Counted from the stretch's first letter, positions 34,753-43,764 are shown. The stretch is 64,000 nucleotides of DNA from Ruminococcus sp. (GCA_021201755.1 JAJQEI010000045.1:1298-65297), one strand, 5' to 3'. Translations and numbers: made by a program. The notes: a model not told the origin generated them from the sequence alone.

Positions 34753-35337
34753 ATGGAACAGAATTTTGTGATAGATTCCCGAAAAATGCGACAATTCTAT
34801 CAAGAAACTGAAAAAGCACTTGACAAGACCATATCAAATGTAGTACAATTATTAGATAGAGAAGGGAAAACGATTGCGACTGCTGAAAGCTGTACTGGTG
34901 GGTTGTTATCGCAGCTTCTCACCAGTGTTTCAGGGGCGTCTCGTGTTTTTGAATTGGGTTTAGTGACATATGCCGCATCTATGAAGACCAAATTGCTAGA
35001 CGTTCCGAAAAGTTTGATCGAACGTTATGGCGTTGTGAGTACTAAAGTGGCACTTGCTATGCTGGAAGGACTGCATAAGCAGTCTGGAGCGGATGTCTGT
35101 TTGTCAGTTACGGGGCTTGCAGGGCCGAGTGGCGGTACACCGAAACAACCGGTTGGAACGGTTTATTTGGGATTGCGTGTTGGAAAATGGCAAAGTGTTG
35201 TACCTTTGGAACTGTGGCACTTTGGCTTGAAAACCCGTGATGAAATTCGACAGGGGACGGCAATTTGTGCATTTGGATTGGTTCAGTGGTGTTTGATGGA
35301 GGAATCAGTATGCAGGAAGAAGAAAAAACTGCAATAG
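34753..35337 (+). CDS. CinA C-terminal domain protein, nicotinamide-nucleotide amidase type
   Basis: A 194-residue protein consisting of the CinA C-terminal domain alone (PncC type), which deamidates NMN to nicotinate mononucleotide. Signatures are TIATAESCTGGLLSQLLTSVSGAS near residue 40 (divided here: TIATAESCTGG and LTSVSGAS), GLVTYAASMKTKLL near 75, YGVVSTKVA near 97 and SVTGLAGPSGGTP near 118. The first 25 residues are an unusual extension. The MocR-like molybdopterin domain of full CinA is lacking. Its end overlaps the next gene by 28 bases. It probably belongs to the nifS-thiI transcript. Confidence 0.88.
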   Translation: MEQNFVIDSRKMRQFYQETEKALDKTISNVVQLLDREGKTIATAESCTGGLLSQLLTSVSGASRVFELGLVTYAASMKTKLLDVPKSLIERYGVVSTKVALAMLEGLHKQSGADVCLSVTGLAGPSGGTPKQPVGTVYLGLRVGKWQSVVPLELWHFGLKTRDEIRQGTAICAFGLVQWCLMEESVCRKKKKLQ

Positions 35338-36707
35338 AAACATTGTCAAATCCAATGTCTTTGATTTCCGATCAAGAAGATACCATAATAGTAGAAGACA
35401 CCGAAAAAGAGGCGAAAACGGAAACAGCGTTAACGGAATCGACAGAGGAAAAAAGATCTTCTGAAGAAAAAATTATGGCGATTCGTTCGAGTCTTTATCA
35501 AATTTCCAAAGAAGAAGAAGAAGAGGCTGTTTCACTTCGTGTGGCGTGGCAGATAAAACAGGTAAAAGATAAAAAAGAGCATCCGGAAAAATATTCGAAA
35601 TTAAAGCCACACAAAAATGTTTTGAAACCATCAATGTCTGCAAGAGGTCATCCGAAACAAAAGCAATCTTTCGGCAGACGAGTTTTGGAGATATTGCCCC
35701 AAGCATCGGACAGCACCGGCGAAGTGGTGCGTAAGTGTGTTTTTATTTTTTCAGCAATTGTATTTTTGGCGTGTATTGTGATTGCATTGAATTATCTTAT
35801 CAACCTGTACCGTGCTGATAACCTTCATGAGGAACTGGCTTCTTCTTATCACGCTGGTGTTTCCCAAACAACCACAATCACTAGTACGGAAACGGCTGAT
35901 TCCAATGATGTGGAAGAAATCGAGACAGAAACCGAGGCAGAGGAGAAAATATACAAACTGCTCTTCAATGCGGCGGATTTACTTGAAATTAATGAAGAAG
36001 TTGCAGGCTGGATTACAATTCCGGATACCGAAGTAGATTATCCGATAATGCAGCACTTGACGGACTCGGAGGGAGATGAATATTATCTCTACCGAAATAT
36101 TTATGGTGAAAAGTCGAATTCTGGTTCCATTTTTTTGGATTATCGATGCTCTTTTGATCAGGTAGGTGACGATGGAACGCTTGCTGTGGAAAATTCAGAC
36201 AATCTGATTCTATATGGACATAATATGCGTGACTTATCTATGTTTGGATCGCTGAAATATTATAAGTCTGATGCAGATTATTATGAAGAACACCCGATTA
36301 TTGAATTGAACTCCAATTATGAAACGTATCAGTACAAAATTTTTGCGTACTTTATTGCAGATGCAGAGGATACTACAGATACGAGATTTGATTATTGGAA
36401 TGATATCAATTTTGCGAATGAAACAGAATTTTATGATTATGTCAATGAAGTAAAACGTCGTACGATACGAATCACAAATATTGATGTGGAATACGGTGAT
36501 CAGCTTCTGACATTAGCGACCTGTAACAGTGCTTTCGATACGGCACGACTGGTCATTGTGGCAAGACGTGTGCGAGAAGGCGAAGATTCTTATGCTCATG
36601 TTGCCGGGAGTACCATTAATCAGAACATTAAGTGGCCAAATGTTTATTATCTATTTAATGATGCGGAGGAATATGATCCGGATGCAGCGTTTGCACCTTA
36701 TGGTTAA
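35310..36707 (+). CDS. Class B sortase with long N-terminal cytoplasmic region
   Basis: A 465-residue membrane-anchored transpeptidase. Residues 1-141 are charged and presumably cytoplasmic; one transmembrane helix follows (about 142-167), then an acidic/Thr-rich spacer and the sortase B domain (about 215-425). The catalytic triad is His304 (LYGHNM), Cys405 (TLATCNS) and Arg419 (VIVARR). Most class B sortases are about 250 residues, so the N-terminal 140 residues are unusual. The start at 35310 follows GGAGG inside the end of the CinA-like gene. It would attach proteins with a sorting signal to the cell wall, perhaps including cellulosome anchoring proteins; no substrate is in the window. Confidence 0.9.
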   Translation: MQEEEKTAIETLSNPMSLISDQEDTIIVEDTEKEAKTETALTESTEEKRSSEEKIMAIRSSLYQISKEEEEEAVSLRVAWQIKQVKDKKEHPEKYSKLKPHKNVLKPSMSARGHPKQKQSFGRRVLEILPQASDSTGEVVRKCVFIFSAIVFLACIVIALNYLINLYRADNLHEELASSYHAGVSQTTTITSTETADSNDVEEIETETEAEEKIYKLLFNAADLLEINEEVAGWITIPDTEVDYPIMQHLTDSEGDEYYLYRNIYGEKSNSGSIFLDYRCSFDQVGDDGTLAVENSDNLILYGHNMRDLSMFGSLKYYKSDADYYEEHPIIELNSNYETYQYKIFAYFIADAEDTTDTRFDYWNDINFANETEFYDYVNEVKRRTIRITNIDVEYGDQLLTLATCNSAFDTARLVIVARRVREGEDSYAHVAGSTINQNIKWPNVYYLFNDAEEYDPDAAFAPYG

Positions 36708-36751
36708 TGGGAAAATGTGAAAGACAAATCGGAAGAAAAGAGGAATCACAA

Positions 36752-37564
36752 ATGAGAAAACGGAAAACTTCTATATTGGCGTTGCTTTTATGTGTCTCCA
36801 TGTTAGCGGCTGGCTGTGGAAAAGAAATTGACCAGACGGCAAATACTGTAACGACTACCACTGAAGAAGAGACTGAAGTGGAAACCGTAGAGGAAACCAC
36901 AGAACCAGAAATGACAGAACGTGCCAAGGAGCTTTTGACACAAAATCCGGATACTGTTGGTTATATTACAGTGGAAGGTACAGAAGTGGATAATCCTGTG
37001 GTACAGACCACTGATAATGATTACTACTTGTCGGTTGGTTTCGATGGACAAGAATTCCGTGCTGGCACTGTGTTTATGGACTATACTGATGTGTTCGGCG
37101 CAGATACAGATACTTGGTCGGAAAATATTGTTCTGTATGGTCATAACATGGCAGATAATACGATGTTTGGTTCTCTGCGGAAGTATCGACAAGATCCTTC
37201 TTATTACAAGGATTATCCGTTTATCACATTCAGTTCAAACTATGCAGATTACACCTATGTCATGGTAGGACTTGTCATTACCAGTGGTGATGCAGATGCA
37301 GATTTCCCATACTGGCGCATGGAAGAACTGGATGATAAAGAAGCTTTCGACGGCTATATGTCGGCGGTGAAAGAAAAAAATATGATTGATAATCCCATCG
37401 ATGTACAGTATGGCGATAGCTTATTGACATTGTCTACTTGCTATTCTGATGAGGATAATTCACGTTTTATCATCGTATTGAGGCGACTGAGGGAAGGCGA
37501 AACCACCGACGAATTATTAGAACTGATTCAGGGTGATTCTGAAGAAGACTCTTCTGAATCATAA
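36752..37564 (+). CDS. Class B sortase with lipoprotein signal
   Basis: A 270-residue protein with a basic N-terminus, hydrophobic core and lipobox LAAGC (Cys22), then a Thr/Glu-rich spacer and a sortase B domain. The catalytic residues are His131 (LYGHNM), Cys230 (LSTCYS) and Arg244 (IVLRR). It begins 45 bases after the first sortase with GAAAAGAGG as ribosome site; the in-frame ATG at 36707 overlaps the previous stop and gives no signal sequence. Sortases are normally anchored by a transmembrane helix; tethering by a lipid-modified Cys is unusual. The domain is about 40% alike by eye to its neighbour, so it may be a duplicate with a distinct location or target. Confidence 0.88.
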   Translation: MRKRKTSILALLLCVSMLAAGCGKEIDQTANTVTTTTEEETEVETVEETTEPEMTERAKELLTQNPDTVGYITVEGTEVDNPVVQTTDNDYYLSVGFDGQEFRAGTVFMDYTDVFGADTDTWSENIVLYGHNMADNTMFGSLRKYRQDPSYYKDYPFITFSSNYADYTYVMVGLVITSGDADADFPYWRMEELDDKEAFDGYMSAVKEKNMIDNPIDVQYGDSLLTLSTCYSDEDNSRFIIVLRRLREGETTDELLELIQGDSEEDSSES

Positions 37565-37735
37565 AGTGTTCATGAGCCTGCACTTGATATGCACGACCGG
37601 ATTTAGGAGAAATTTTTCCTGTTTTACATCTTTTCTTTGAAATGCATACATATATACGATTATGTGATGCGTACTCCGGTATATCTTGTGCAGAATTACT
37701 ACCCGGTGTAAACCGGTACAAATTGGAGTTTTGAT

Positions 37736-38890
37736 ATGAAAGTACGTTACCCGCATGTGAGTATTGCACTCGCAATAGCAGTATTGCTTGCCAGTGCGTC
37801 AGTAAGTCAAGTATATGCCGTATCGGAAGAAACAGGTACGACTGTCTTAGAATCCACAAGTACGGTTGAAACTACGACTGATATAACCTCTGGTTCCAGT
37901 ACTATGTGGAAAGCTGAAATTTCAGATTACGATTCCAGCTTATCATTGGTTGAGTATGAAGAAGTGACACCCACCGATGAAGAGGTTGCGGAAATGGAAG
38001 AAGCAACGACCCTTGTAGATTCCGAAGATGCACTCACAATCGAAGAGGCGACGAATGCTGTTGCGGAAGGAGAACTTGCTTCCTCCAGTGCAACCGGCAG
38101 CACTGATTCTGGTTATGCTGTTTCCCTAGGCTCGCCGGAGTCCGGGCAATTTGCATTTACGACGTATGGATATGGTCACTGTGTGGGAATGAGCCAAAAT
38201 GGCGCAAATTATTATGCAACCTATGGTGGCTATGACTATCAGCAGATTTTATTCCATTACTATCCAGGTACTACATTGGTACAAGAAAGCACTTCTGGCA
38301 CGATTACTGCCAATGGCGTGACTGGTAGCCTTGTGGATATTCTTTCTCAAATTGTATATGCAGAAATGAGTTCCACTATGGATGTAGAAGCAATGAAAGC
38401 GCAGACTGTCGCTGCATATAGCTATATTATGTTCTATGGTGGTAGTGCGACGGGACTTGCGCTAAAGGCAAATCCACCGCAAAATGTTATTGATGCTGTT
38501 ACTTCTGTTTTAGGACAAGCACTCTACTATGACGGCAGCTATGCTCTTACAGTTTATGGTGCATCTAGTGGTGGTGCAACAGCAAGCTCCAATGACATTT
38601 TTGGTACAAATTACCCTTACTTAGTTAGTGTACAGTGCGATTACGATGCACAGTATGATCCGTATTATGGTGAAGTAACGAATATGTCTGTGGATGAAGT
38701 TCGTTCACGTATTCAAAGTGCCTATGGTATTACGCTTTCTTCTAATGTTTCTAATTGGATTCAAGTAGAGGTTGGCGATAGTGGTTATGTTCGTTCTGTT
38801 ACCATCGATGGGCAAAAAACTGTCAACGGAAAATCCTTCAGCAGCGTGTTAGGTTTACGTAGTGCGAAGTTTGCTTATGTAATTGGATAA
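37736..38890 (+). CDS. Secreted SpoIID/LytB-domain protein with permuted motif order
   Basis: A 384-residue protein with a signal peptide (to about residue 29), an acidic Thr/Ser/Glu-rich spacer (30-135) and a SpoIID-like domain. SpoIID is a membrane-bound glycan hydrolase (lytic transglycosylase) acting on denuded peptidoglycan during engulfment. The usual C-terminal motif, here GYGHCVGMSQNGA (145-157) with ILFHYYPGT (171-179), comes first. It is followed by what is normally the N-terminal part: QIVYAEM with the likely catalytic Glu210, DVEAMKAQTVAA (216-227), YGASSGGATASS and LGLRSAKF at the very end. The order is a circular permutation of the family. The His-Gly-Val loop has Cys148 in place of Gly. 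It has no clear partner; the sortase pair lies upstream. Confidence 0.82.
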   Translation: MKVRYPHVSIALAIAVLLASASVSQVYAVSEETGTTVLESTSTVETTTDITSGSSTMWKAEISDYDSSLSLVEYEEVTPTDEEVAEMEEATTLVDSEDALTIEEATNAVAEGELASSSATGSTDSGYAVSLGSPESGQFAFTTYGYGHCVGMSQNGANYYATYGGYDYQQILFHYYPGTTLVQESTSGTITANGVTGSLVDILSQIVYAEMSSTMDVEAMKAQTVAAYSYIMFYGGSATGLALKANPPQNVIDAVTSVLGQALYYDGSYALTVYGASSGGATASSNDIFGTNYPYLVSVQCDYDAQYDPYYGEVTNMSVDEVRSRIQSAYGITLSSNVSNWIQVEVGDSGYVRSVTIDGQKTVNGKSFSSVLGLRSAKFAYVIG

Positions 38891-39056
38891 AGTGAAAATG
38901 ATTGCGAGAATTTTTTTACCAAAACAAGCATAGCATAATGAGGGGGATAACTACCTCAAAATATAAACTAGGTCGCACATATTCTAGTTGTTACGCTTTG
39001 TATTACACCGGCACAAGGTGTGCTGAAAGTGTAGATTCCGTTGGAGGGAAAACAGG

Positions 39057-39545
39057 ATGGATTTTAGAGATCAATTTCATCGAATGAGTGAAACGACGAG
39101 TAAACTTACGCAAAATGTCGAGGAAGCTTCAAAAAAAGCTTCGGCGAGAGCAAGAATTCGTCGTATGATGAGTCGTTGTAAAAGCGATTTGGCAGAAGTC
39201 TATCAAGAAATCGGATTAAAATATTATGCGGAAAATCAGCGGGATCCGGATCAGTCGTACGTCGGATTGTTCGAACAAGTAACCGACTTATGGATGCAAA
39301 TGGACACGTTGAAAGCCGAGCTTGCAGGATTGGATCATGCAACGATTTGTCCGTCTTGCGGTGCGAAAGTGGATGATTTACAAAAGTTTTGTCCGGAGTG
39401 TGGCTGTAAAAATGTCTCCTATGGGAAATGGCAATCTGAACAACGGACTGCCAGTGCCGATACAAAGGATGCAGAAAGTACTATACAAGGGACAGAAAAA
39501 TCGGTCTATAAAACGACAGTAGAAGATGTCTGCGATGATGATTGA
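39057..39545 (+). CDS. Zinc-ribbon protein with helical N-terminus
   Basis: A 162-residue protein of unknown role. Residues 1-95 are mainly helical and basic, with coiled-coil character (KLTQNVEEASKKASARARIRR). A double-Cys zinc ribbon follows (CPSCGAKVDD near residue 98 and CPECGCKN near 113), then an acidic, disordered tail. The start at 39057 follows GGAGGGAAA. A terminator follows. It faces the PP2C gene. Proteins of this shape are widespread in clostridia without known function. Confidence 0.72.
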   Translation: MDFRDQFHRMSETTSKLTQNVEEASKKASARARIRRMMSRCKSDLAEVYQEIGLKYYAENQRDPDQSYVGLFEQVTDLWMQMDTLKAELAGLDHATICPSCGAKVDDLQKFCPECGCKNVSYGKWQSEQRTASADTKDAESTIQGTEKSVYKTTVEDVCDDD

Positions 39546-39573
39546 CGTAGACGATATAAAATCAGATGCAAAC

Positions 39574-39606
39574 ATGGTATGTACGGACAGTACATACCAT
39601 ATTTTT
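39574..39606 (+). terminator. Terminator of the zinc-ribbon gene
   Basis: A perfect 11-bp stem (39574-39584 with 39590-39600) with a 5-base loop is followed by ATTTTTAT. Confidence 0.9.
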
Positions 39607-39612
39607 ATAAAA

Positions 39613-39642
39613 ACAGCACTACACATTTTTGTGCAGTACTGT
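39613..39642 (-). terminator. Terminator of the PP2C gene
   Basis: A 13-bp stem (39613-39625 with 39630-39642) pairs fully on the minus-strand RNA with two G-U pairs and is followed there by TTTTTATAAA. Confidence 0.85.
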
Positions 39643-39652
39643 TATAGTGAAA

Positions 39653-40591
39653 TTAATTCGTTTCTTCGTCCTTTTCTGACCTCGCCGGTAGAATTTCTAA
39701 TACAATACAAGTTACATTATCTGTTCCGCCATTTTGTAAGGCGGCTTGAATGAGAATTGATGCTTCATTATAATAATTTTGTGAGAGTAAATCTTTGATT
39801 TCGTCATCTGTACACATATTTGTCAGACCGTCTGTACACAGCAGAAACTTGTTACCGATTTCCAATGGAATAGGTGGTCTGCTATCTGCATTTAATCCTG
39901 TCTTTTTTCGATCAGAACCAATATATAAAGTGATACGATGTTGATCAGGACTTTTCAGTGCTTCTTCCTCGGTATAAATTGAAGCATCTACCTTTTGATT
40001 TGCAACTGTATGATCTCTTGTTAGACGAGTCAGTGTATTAGTTTTGTAACAATAGATACGGCTATCACCCAAATAATAAAGCTTTACGGCATCGCCCATG
40101 AAATAGAGCATGGAAAAAGTCGTGCCACCGACTTGGCAATGCTTTTGTGTTAACATATCGCAAATTGCATCATTTGCTTCCGCAGTATATGCGCTTACCA
40201 ACTGATCCAGCATTCGAATACCGTCTGCTTCTTTCAATTTTTTTTCATATTCTCGAAGTGTTCGCACGGCAATTTCAGATGCTACTTCACCATACGCAGC
40301 ACCACCCATACCATCAAAAACTGCAAAGCTCATACCATCAGCAGAGGATATGGTATAAGTTGCAGAAAAATCGTTACGAAATAGGTCGCTCATGTATAGT
40401 TCTTCTAAATAGAAGTTATCCTCGTGATTGCCACGTACTTTTCCAATATGCGTTGCTACAGAAACACGTAAAACATAATCCGTTAAACCAGAATGATAGA
40501 ACGGTTCTGCTGTCTCTTCAGGGTAATTTCCGCCATAGTAAAAAAATGGATTTTGATTCGGTATTTCACTTTTGTGATGAAAAAACATCAT
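39653..40591 (-). CDS. PP2C-family serine/threonine phosphatase
   Basis: A 312-residue metal-dependent phosphatase. Its motifs appear in order: RGNHEDNF (near 54), FAVFDGMGG (near 90), VGGTTFSMLYF (near 153), YYLGDSRIYCY (near 172), LCTDGLTN (near 256) and GGTDNVTCIVL (near 294). The aspartates that bind the metal pair are present. It is cytoplasmic, with an unusual N-terminal extension of about 45 residues before the catalytic core. Proteins of this type reverse Hanks-type kinases or act in stress signalling; no kinase is nearby. The ribosome site is GAGGAG. It is a single gene with its own promoter and terminator. Confidence 0.92.
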   Translation of the reverse strand: MMFFHHKSEIPNQNPFFYYGGNYPEETAEPFYHSGLTDYVLRVSVATHIGKVRGNHEDNFYLEELYMSDLFRNDFSATYTISSADGMSFAVFDGMGGAAYGEVASEIAVRTLREYEKKLKEADGIRMLDQLVSAYTAEANDAICDMLTQKHCQVGGTTFSMLYFMGDAVKLYYLGDSRIYCYKTNTLTRLTRDHTVANQKVDASIYTEEEALKSPDQHRITLYIGSDRKKTGLNADSRPPIPLEIGNKFLLCTDGLTNMCTDDEIKDLLSQNYYNEASILIQAALQNGGTDNVTCIVLEILPARSEKDEETN

Positions 40592-40624
40592 GTTAAGAAT
40601 CTCCTCATCCTAATATACTGATAT

Positions 40625-40653
40625 ATTATACCGCATTTTTCGAAAAAAGTAAA
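40625..40653 (-). promoter_or_regulatory. Promoter of the PP2C gene
   Basis: On the minus strand, TTTACT (40648-40653) and TATAAT (40625-40630) are 17 bases apart. Confidence 0.7.
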
Positions 40654-40772
40654 CACTTTTCAGAAATTTTCTTGAGATAACGACAGTTTTTCTTCACATT
40701 GAACACTATTCAAAACAATTTTTGTGTAAATTGTACAAAAAAGTGAAATCGCCAAAAACATCAACCATCGGG

Positions 40773-41393
40773 TTACATACAATTACAGCAGCAGTTCAAG
40801 AAAATGTTAAAGGCTAGATTTGCAGCACAGCAGCGAACGCAACTGTCGTCACCGAAACTACTACCCATGTAAGACTGTTGCATATTTCGGTAAGAAAATC
40901 CTGGCGTTTCCAATTGTTCTACTAGTTTTTGATATTCTTGGTTGTTTGGTTCCATTTGTGCGGCGGTACGGGCATATTGCAGTGCAGTTGCATTGTTTCC
41001 ATTGCCGGAATTAGCGACAGCAGCAGTGTAGTACCATGAAGCGTTGCGGTTTTCGATGCTGTCCAGCACACGCAATGCTTCAGAAAAACGACCATTTCGG
41101 ATAAAATTTACGGCTGCCTGTAAATGTGCGTCATTTTCGTCCGTGTAACCAGAGGAAGAACGATTGCGAGAGCGGAATCCACCGTATCCACTTTGGAAAT
41201 TTCCTCCTTTTCGTTCATCCATAATTGTCTGATATGCTTGTTGAATTTGTTTGAATTTTTCTGCATATTCATTGGCATTTGGCTTGTCTACGTTTGCGTC
41301 CGGATGATATTTTCGGCTTAACGCACGATACGCCTTTTTAATTTCCTGATCGGTTGCATTGTGAGAAACACCTAATATTTCATATGGATCCAT
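40773..41393 (-). CDS. J-domain protein with Cys-rich C-terminus
   Basis: A 206-residue type III J-protein. The J-domain (residues 1-70, [21 protein letters not shown] and the HPD motif in KYHPDAN) stimulates DnaK-type ATPases. It is followed by a Gly/Ser/Arg-rich linker, a TPR-like helical segment ([21 protein letters not shown]) and a striking C-terminus with seven cysteines in the last 20 or so residues (CVRCC and CCCNC). The start at 41393 is preferred: GGAG lies 8 bases upstream, while the ATG at 41399 is only one base from it. It overlaps the end of the DUF5685 gene by 14 bases, so the two are coupled. Metal or Fe-S binding by the tail is an inference. Confidence 0.82.
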   Translation of the reverse strand: MDPYEILGVSHNATDQEIKKAYRALSRKYHPDANVDKPNANEYAEKFKQIQQAYQTIMDERKGGNFQSGYGGFRSRNRSSSGYTDENDAHLQAAVNFIRNGRFSEALRVLDSIENRNASWYYTAAVANSGNGNNATALQYARTAAQMEPNNQEYQKLVEQLETPGFSYRNMQQSYMGSSFGDDSCVRCCAANLAFNIFLNCCCNCM

Positions 41394-42231
41394 TTCCATT
41401 CTCCTTTTGTTTTTCTTTTTTTTGATGTGCACGGTGAAAACCAGTCCAGACACCTGCGTACAAAATATTTCGTATAATTTCCTCGTTCTTGAGGATAGGG
41501 AGACGTTCAAACTGTTCTGCACAATCACTAATCATCATTTGAAGCAAATGTTCACAGGTTTGATCAAAATCCGGCTCATTGGACAATGGGATCAGTGGAT
41601 TATAGCAATTTTTCTTGATATCCCGTTCTAAGTCATCGTATGCGTCTAGTAAGTAGATAAATTTTCCTAAATAAAATCCCAGTTTTCGGAGTGTTGTTTC
41701 CCATTCGTCAGATCTCCAAACAAAAATCTCGCCAAGTATCGTACCAAAACAACTCGCCGATAAATCCAAATTCTGTTCTCCTCGCTTTTCTATTTCGTGG
41801 AGTGCGTTAAATTGTTCTTGTATAATGTGTATTTTTTCGGGATATTTTTCCACTACTTGCCGATAGTTACGCTTCAATATATCCGATGCAACCTTTTTAG
41901 ATAATTTTTTTTCGTCTGTCCAATCATCCTGACCTTTTTCGTAAGCAAGCAAAATAGACATATCAGCAGCATATGCTGTGACAGGACTGGAAAGATGGCA
42001 TTGTTTTTTGAGAGGGTGCGCAACGCAGCGGCTATTGCTACAACTAATTTCCGGTTCGTACAGACCGTTCAGTAGCAAAATCAAAAAGGTCATGTCATAG
42101 CTTAGTGTTAACCTTGCTAGTGAACCGTACTGATTTTGAATTGCCTCGCACAAACCACAATAATATCCTCTGTATTCGTCATATTCTCGAAATCGTAAAT
42201 CTGATTTATATAATTGTACATATCCGTACAT
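41380..42231 (-). CDS. DUF5685-family protein
   Basis: A 283-residue mostly helical protein. It begins [20 protein letters not shown] with a C-x-x-C (CGLC) near residue 25 and has further cysteines at 64-78 ([16 protein letters not shown]), then D-x-x-D pairs in [11 protein letters not shown] near 195. The fold brings to mind isoprenoid-synthase-like or metal-binding helical bundles, but no activity is established for the family. It sits between a zinc-ribbon membrane protein and a J-protein on one transcript, with 3 bases and a 14-base overlap. The cluster may act in assembly or quality control of a metal-containing product; that is inference. Confidence 0.7.
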   Translation of the reverse strand: MYGYVQLYKSDLRFREYDEYRGYYCGLCEAIQNQYGSLARLTLSYDMTFLILLLNGLYEPEISCSNSRCVAHPLKKQCHLSSPVTAYAADMSILLAYEKGQDDWTDEKKLSKKVASDILKRNYRQVVEKYPEKIHIIQEQFNALHEIEKRGEQNLDLSASCFGTILGEIFVWRSDEWETTLRKLGFYLGKFIYLLDAYDDLERDIKKNCYNPLIPLSNEPDFDQTCEHLLQMMISDCAEQFERLPILKNEEIIRNILYAGVWTGFHRAHQKKEKQKENGNGSI

Positions 42232-42234
42232 CGT

Positions 42235-42639
42235 TTAGCTCCGCTTGATAAATTCTGTCTGACATTTTGGGCAGGTGATACAGATTTTTCCACGACCTTT
42301 TGGTACACGCACCTTTTGTTTACAGTTAGGGCAGCGATAAATGTGGTGGGTGTGATCTATAGCAGCAAATTTTTTTCCTCTAAAAAAAGAAATCACCTTT
42401 TGCTTGATTTCTAAAAATTTCTGGTTTTCTGTAGAACGTTTCGAAATGTTTTTGGAAAAAATGCGAAAATAGGAATAAATAAGTACAAGAATTGACAAGA
42501 AATCCAGAATGCTGCTCTGTAATAAAATTGAAAGCAGCAACAGGACAATAAATGCACCGAGCAACCATTTATTTAGGCTATCATTTCCACCGTATCTGCC
42601 TTGCATAAAATTTATAAATCTTTGTTTCAATTTTGACAT
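42235..42639 (-). CDS. Small membrane protein with C-terminal zinc ribbon
   Basis: A 134-residue protein. Basic N-terminus (MSKLKQRFINFMQGRYG), two close hydrophobic helices (about 25-43 and 45-62), a basic stretch and a C-terminal zinc ribbon with YRCPNCKQKVRVPKG and ITCPKCQTEF. No family function is known. It is the first gene of the three-gene cluster with DUF5685 and the J-protein. The ribosome site is AAAAAGGAG. The zinc ribbon probably faces the cytoplasm. Confidence 0.75.
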   Translation of the reverse strand: MSKLKQRFINFMQGRYGGNDSLNKWLLGAFIVLLLLSILLQSSILDFLSILVLIYSYFRIFSKNISKRSTENQKFLEIKQKVISFFRGKKFAAIDHTHHIYRCPNCKQKVRVPKGRGKICITCPKCQTEFIKRS

Positions 42640-43052
42640 GATACTACACTCCTTTTTGAATCCAGTACTCCAAGCTGGACACCAACACTGTCATATATTT
42701 TGTAATAACAATCCTCTATATGCATAATCATCTATATTTAACATTATTAGTATAACATAATGTGTTACAGAATAAAAGGGCTTTTTCTGAAATTTCACTT
42801 AATTTTCAGAAAATCAGAATTTCTATAGGACTCAGTTGAGAAGAAAGACTCATGTAGAATTGGTAACCGTTGAAGAGGAAAATTAGGTCTAGATAAAAAT
42901 GAATATATAATGATATATTTTAACCACTTCAATGAATAAATAAATGTGGAAATATAAAAATATGATATTTTATAAAATATCACAATTTTATCCTTGACGA
43001 AATCAGTGCTTTCGTGATACAATAGATAAAGTTCATATTATGTGTAAAAAGG
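42640..43052. other. 413-base AT-rich gap between divergent genes
   Basis: No gene was recognised. It must contain the promoter of the minus-strand cluster (only a TATACT-like box is visible) and holds the Nudix promoter at 42994-43023. No structured RNA was seen. Confidence 0.5.
42994..43023 (+). promoter_or_regulatory. Promoter of the Nudix gene
   Basis: TTGACG (42994-42999) and TACAAT (43018-43023) are 18 bases apart, about 30 bases before the start codon. Confidence 0.7.
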
Positions 43053-43574
43053 ATGGATGATTTGATGGAGATGCTCGATGTTTATAATATAAATGGGAAA
43101 CCAACTGGTCAGATAGCACCTCGTGGTACAATACTGCCGGATGGAAATTTTTTCTTGTGTACACATATTTTTTTGGAAAATATGAATCATCAATTTCTTA
43201 TCCAGCAACGCTCTAACGAGAAATTGACTCGTCCCGGGCAGTGGGACATTACTGCCGGTGCAGTAGACTCCGGTGAGGACAGTCTTGTCGCCGCAATACG
43301 TGAAACACAAGAAGAGGTTGGACTTATCTTAAAAAAAGATAAACTGCATTTTCTTTTTCGTGATCGATTGCGCTGCTGTTTTCACGATATGTACTATGCA
43401 TCCTTGCCGTTTCGGTTAGAGGATTGTACGATGCAAGCATCTGAAGTACAGGCATTGAGACTGGTTTCTGCTGAGGAACTCTCTACATTGATACAAAAAA
43501 TGCCACACCGTTCTGACAATTACAAGAAAACGATTACACAATTTCTACAAAATGGAACAATATCGAAATCATGA
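43053..43574 (+). CDS. Nudix hydrolase
   Basis: A 173-residue protein with a complete Nudix box, GAVDSGEDSLVAAIRETQEEVGL (read as G-x5-E-x7-R-E-x2-E-E-x-G), around residues 67-89. The N-terminal MLDVYNINGKPTG and FLIQQRS-like segment resemble the IPP-isomerase-like branch of Nudix proteins, which often act on nucleoside diphosphate derivatives. The start may be 43053 or 43065 (MEMLDVYN); neither is decided by the ribosome site (AAAAAGG). It is a single gene with its own promoter. The substrate is unknown. Confidence 0.85.
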   Translation: MDDLMEMLDVYNINGKPTGQIAPRGTILPDGNFFLCTHIFLENMNHQFLIQQRSNEKLTRPGQWDITAGAVDSGEDSLVAAIRETQEEVGLILKKDKLHFLFRDRLRCCFHDMYYASLPFRLEDCTMQASEVQALRLVSAEELSTLIQKMPHRSDNYKKTITQFLQNGTISKS

Positions 43575-43638
43575 GAGATATTTTTCTTCGCTTTTGATAC
43601 CACAAGCAGAAAAAATAAAAAAATAATTGTGGATAGGG

Positions 43639-43667
43639 TTGTAAAACAAAAGGAAAAGTGTTATAAT
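43639..43667 (+). promoter_or_regulatory. Promoter of the glycosyltransferase gene
   Basis: TTGTAA (43639-43644) and TATAAT (43662-43667) are 17 bases apart; the leader is about 90 bases. Confidence 0.6.
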
Positions 43668-43764
43668 AAAAGACAGGCTATCGAAAAAAGAAGTGGAAAG
43701 ATCCAGCTTTCTTTTAATAATAAAACGATTTTAGGGGATTTCACCCGGAATAGGAAGGGATGTC

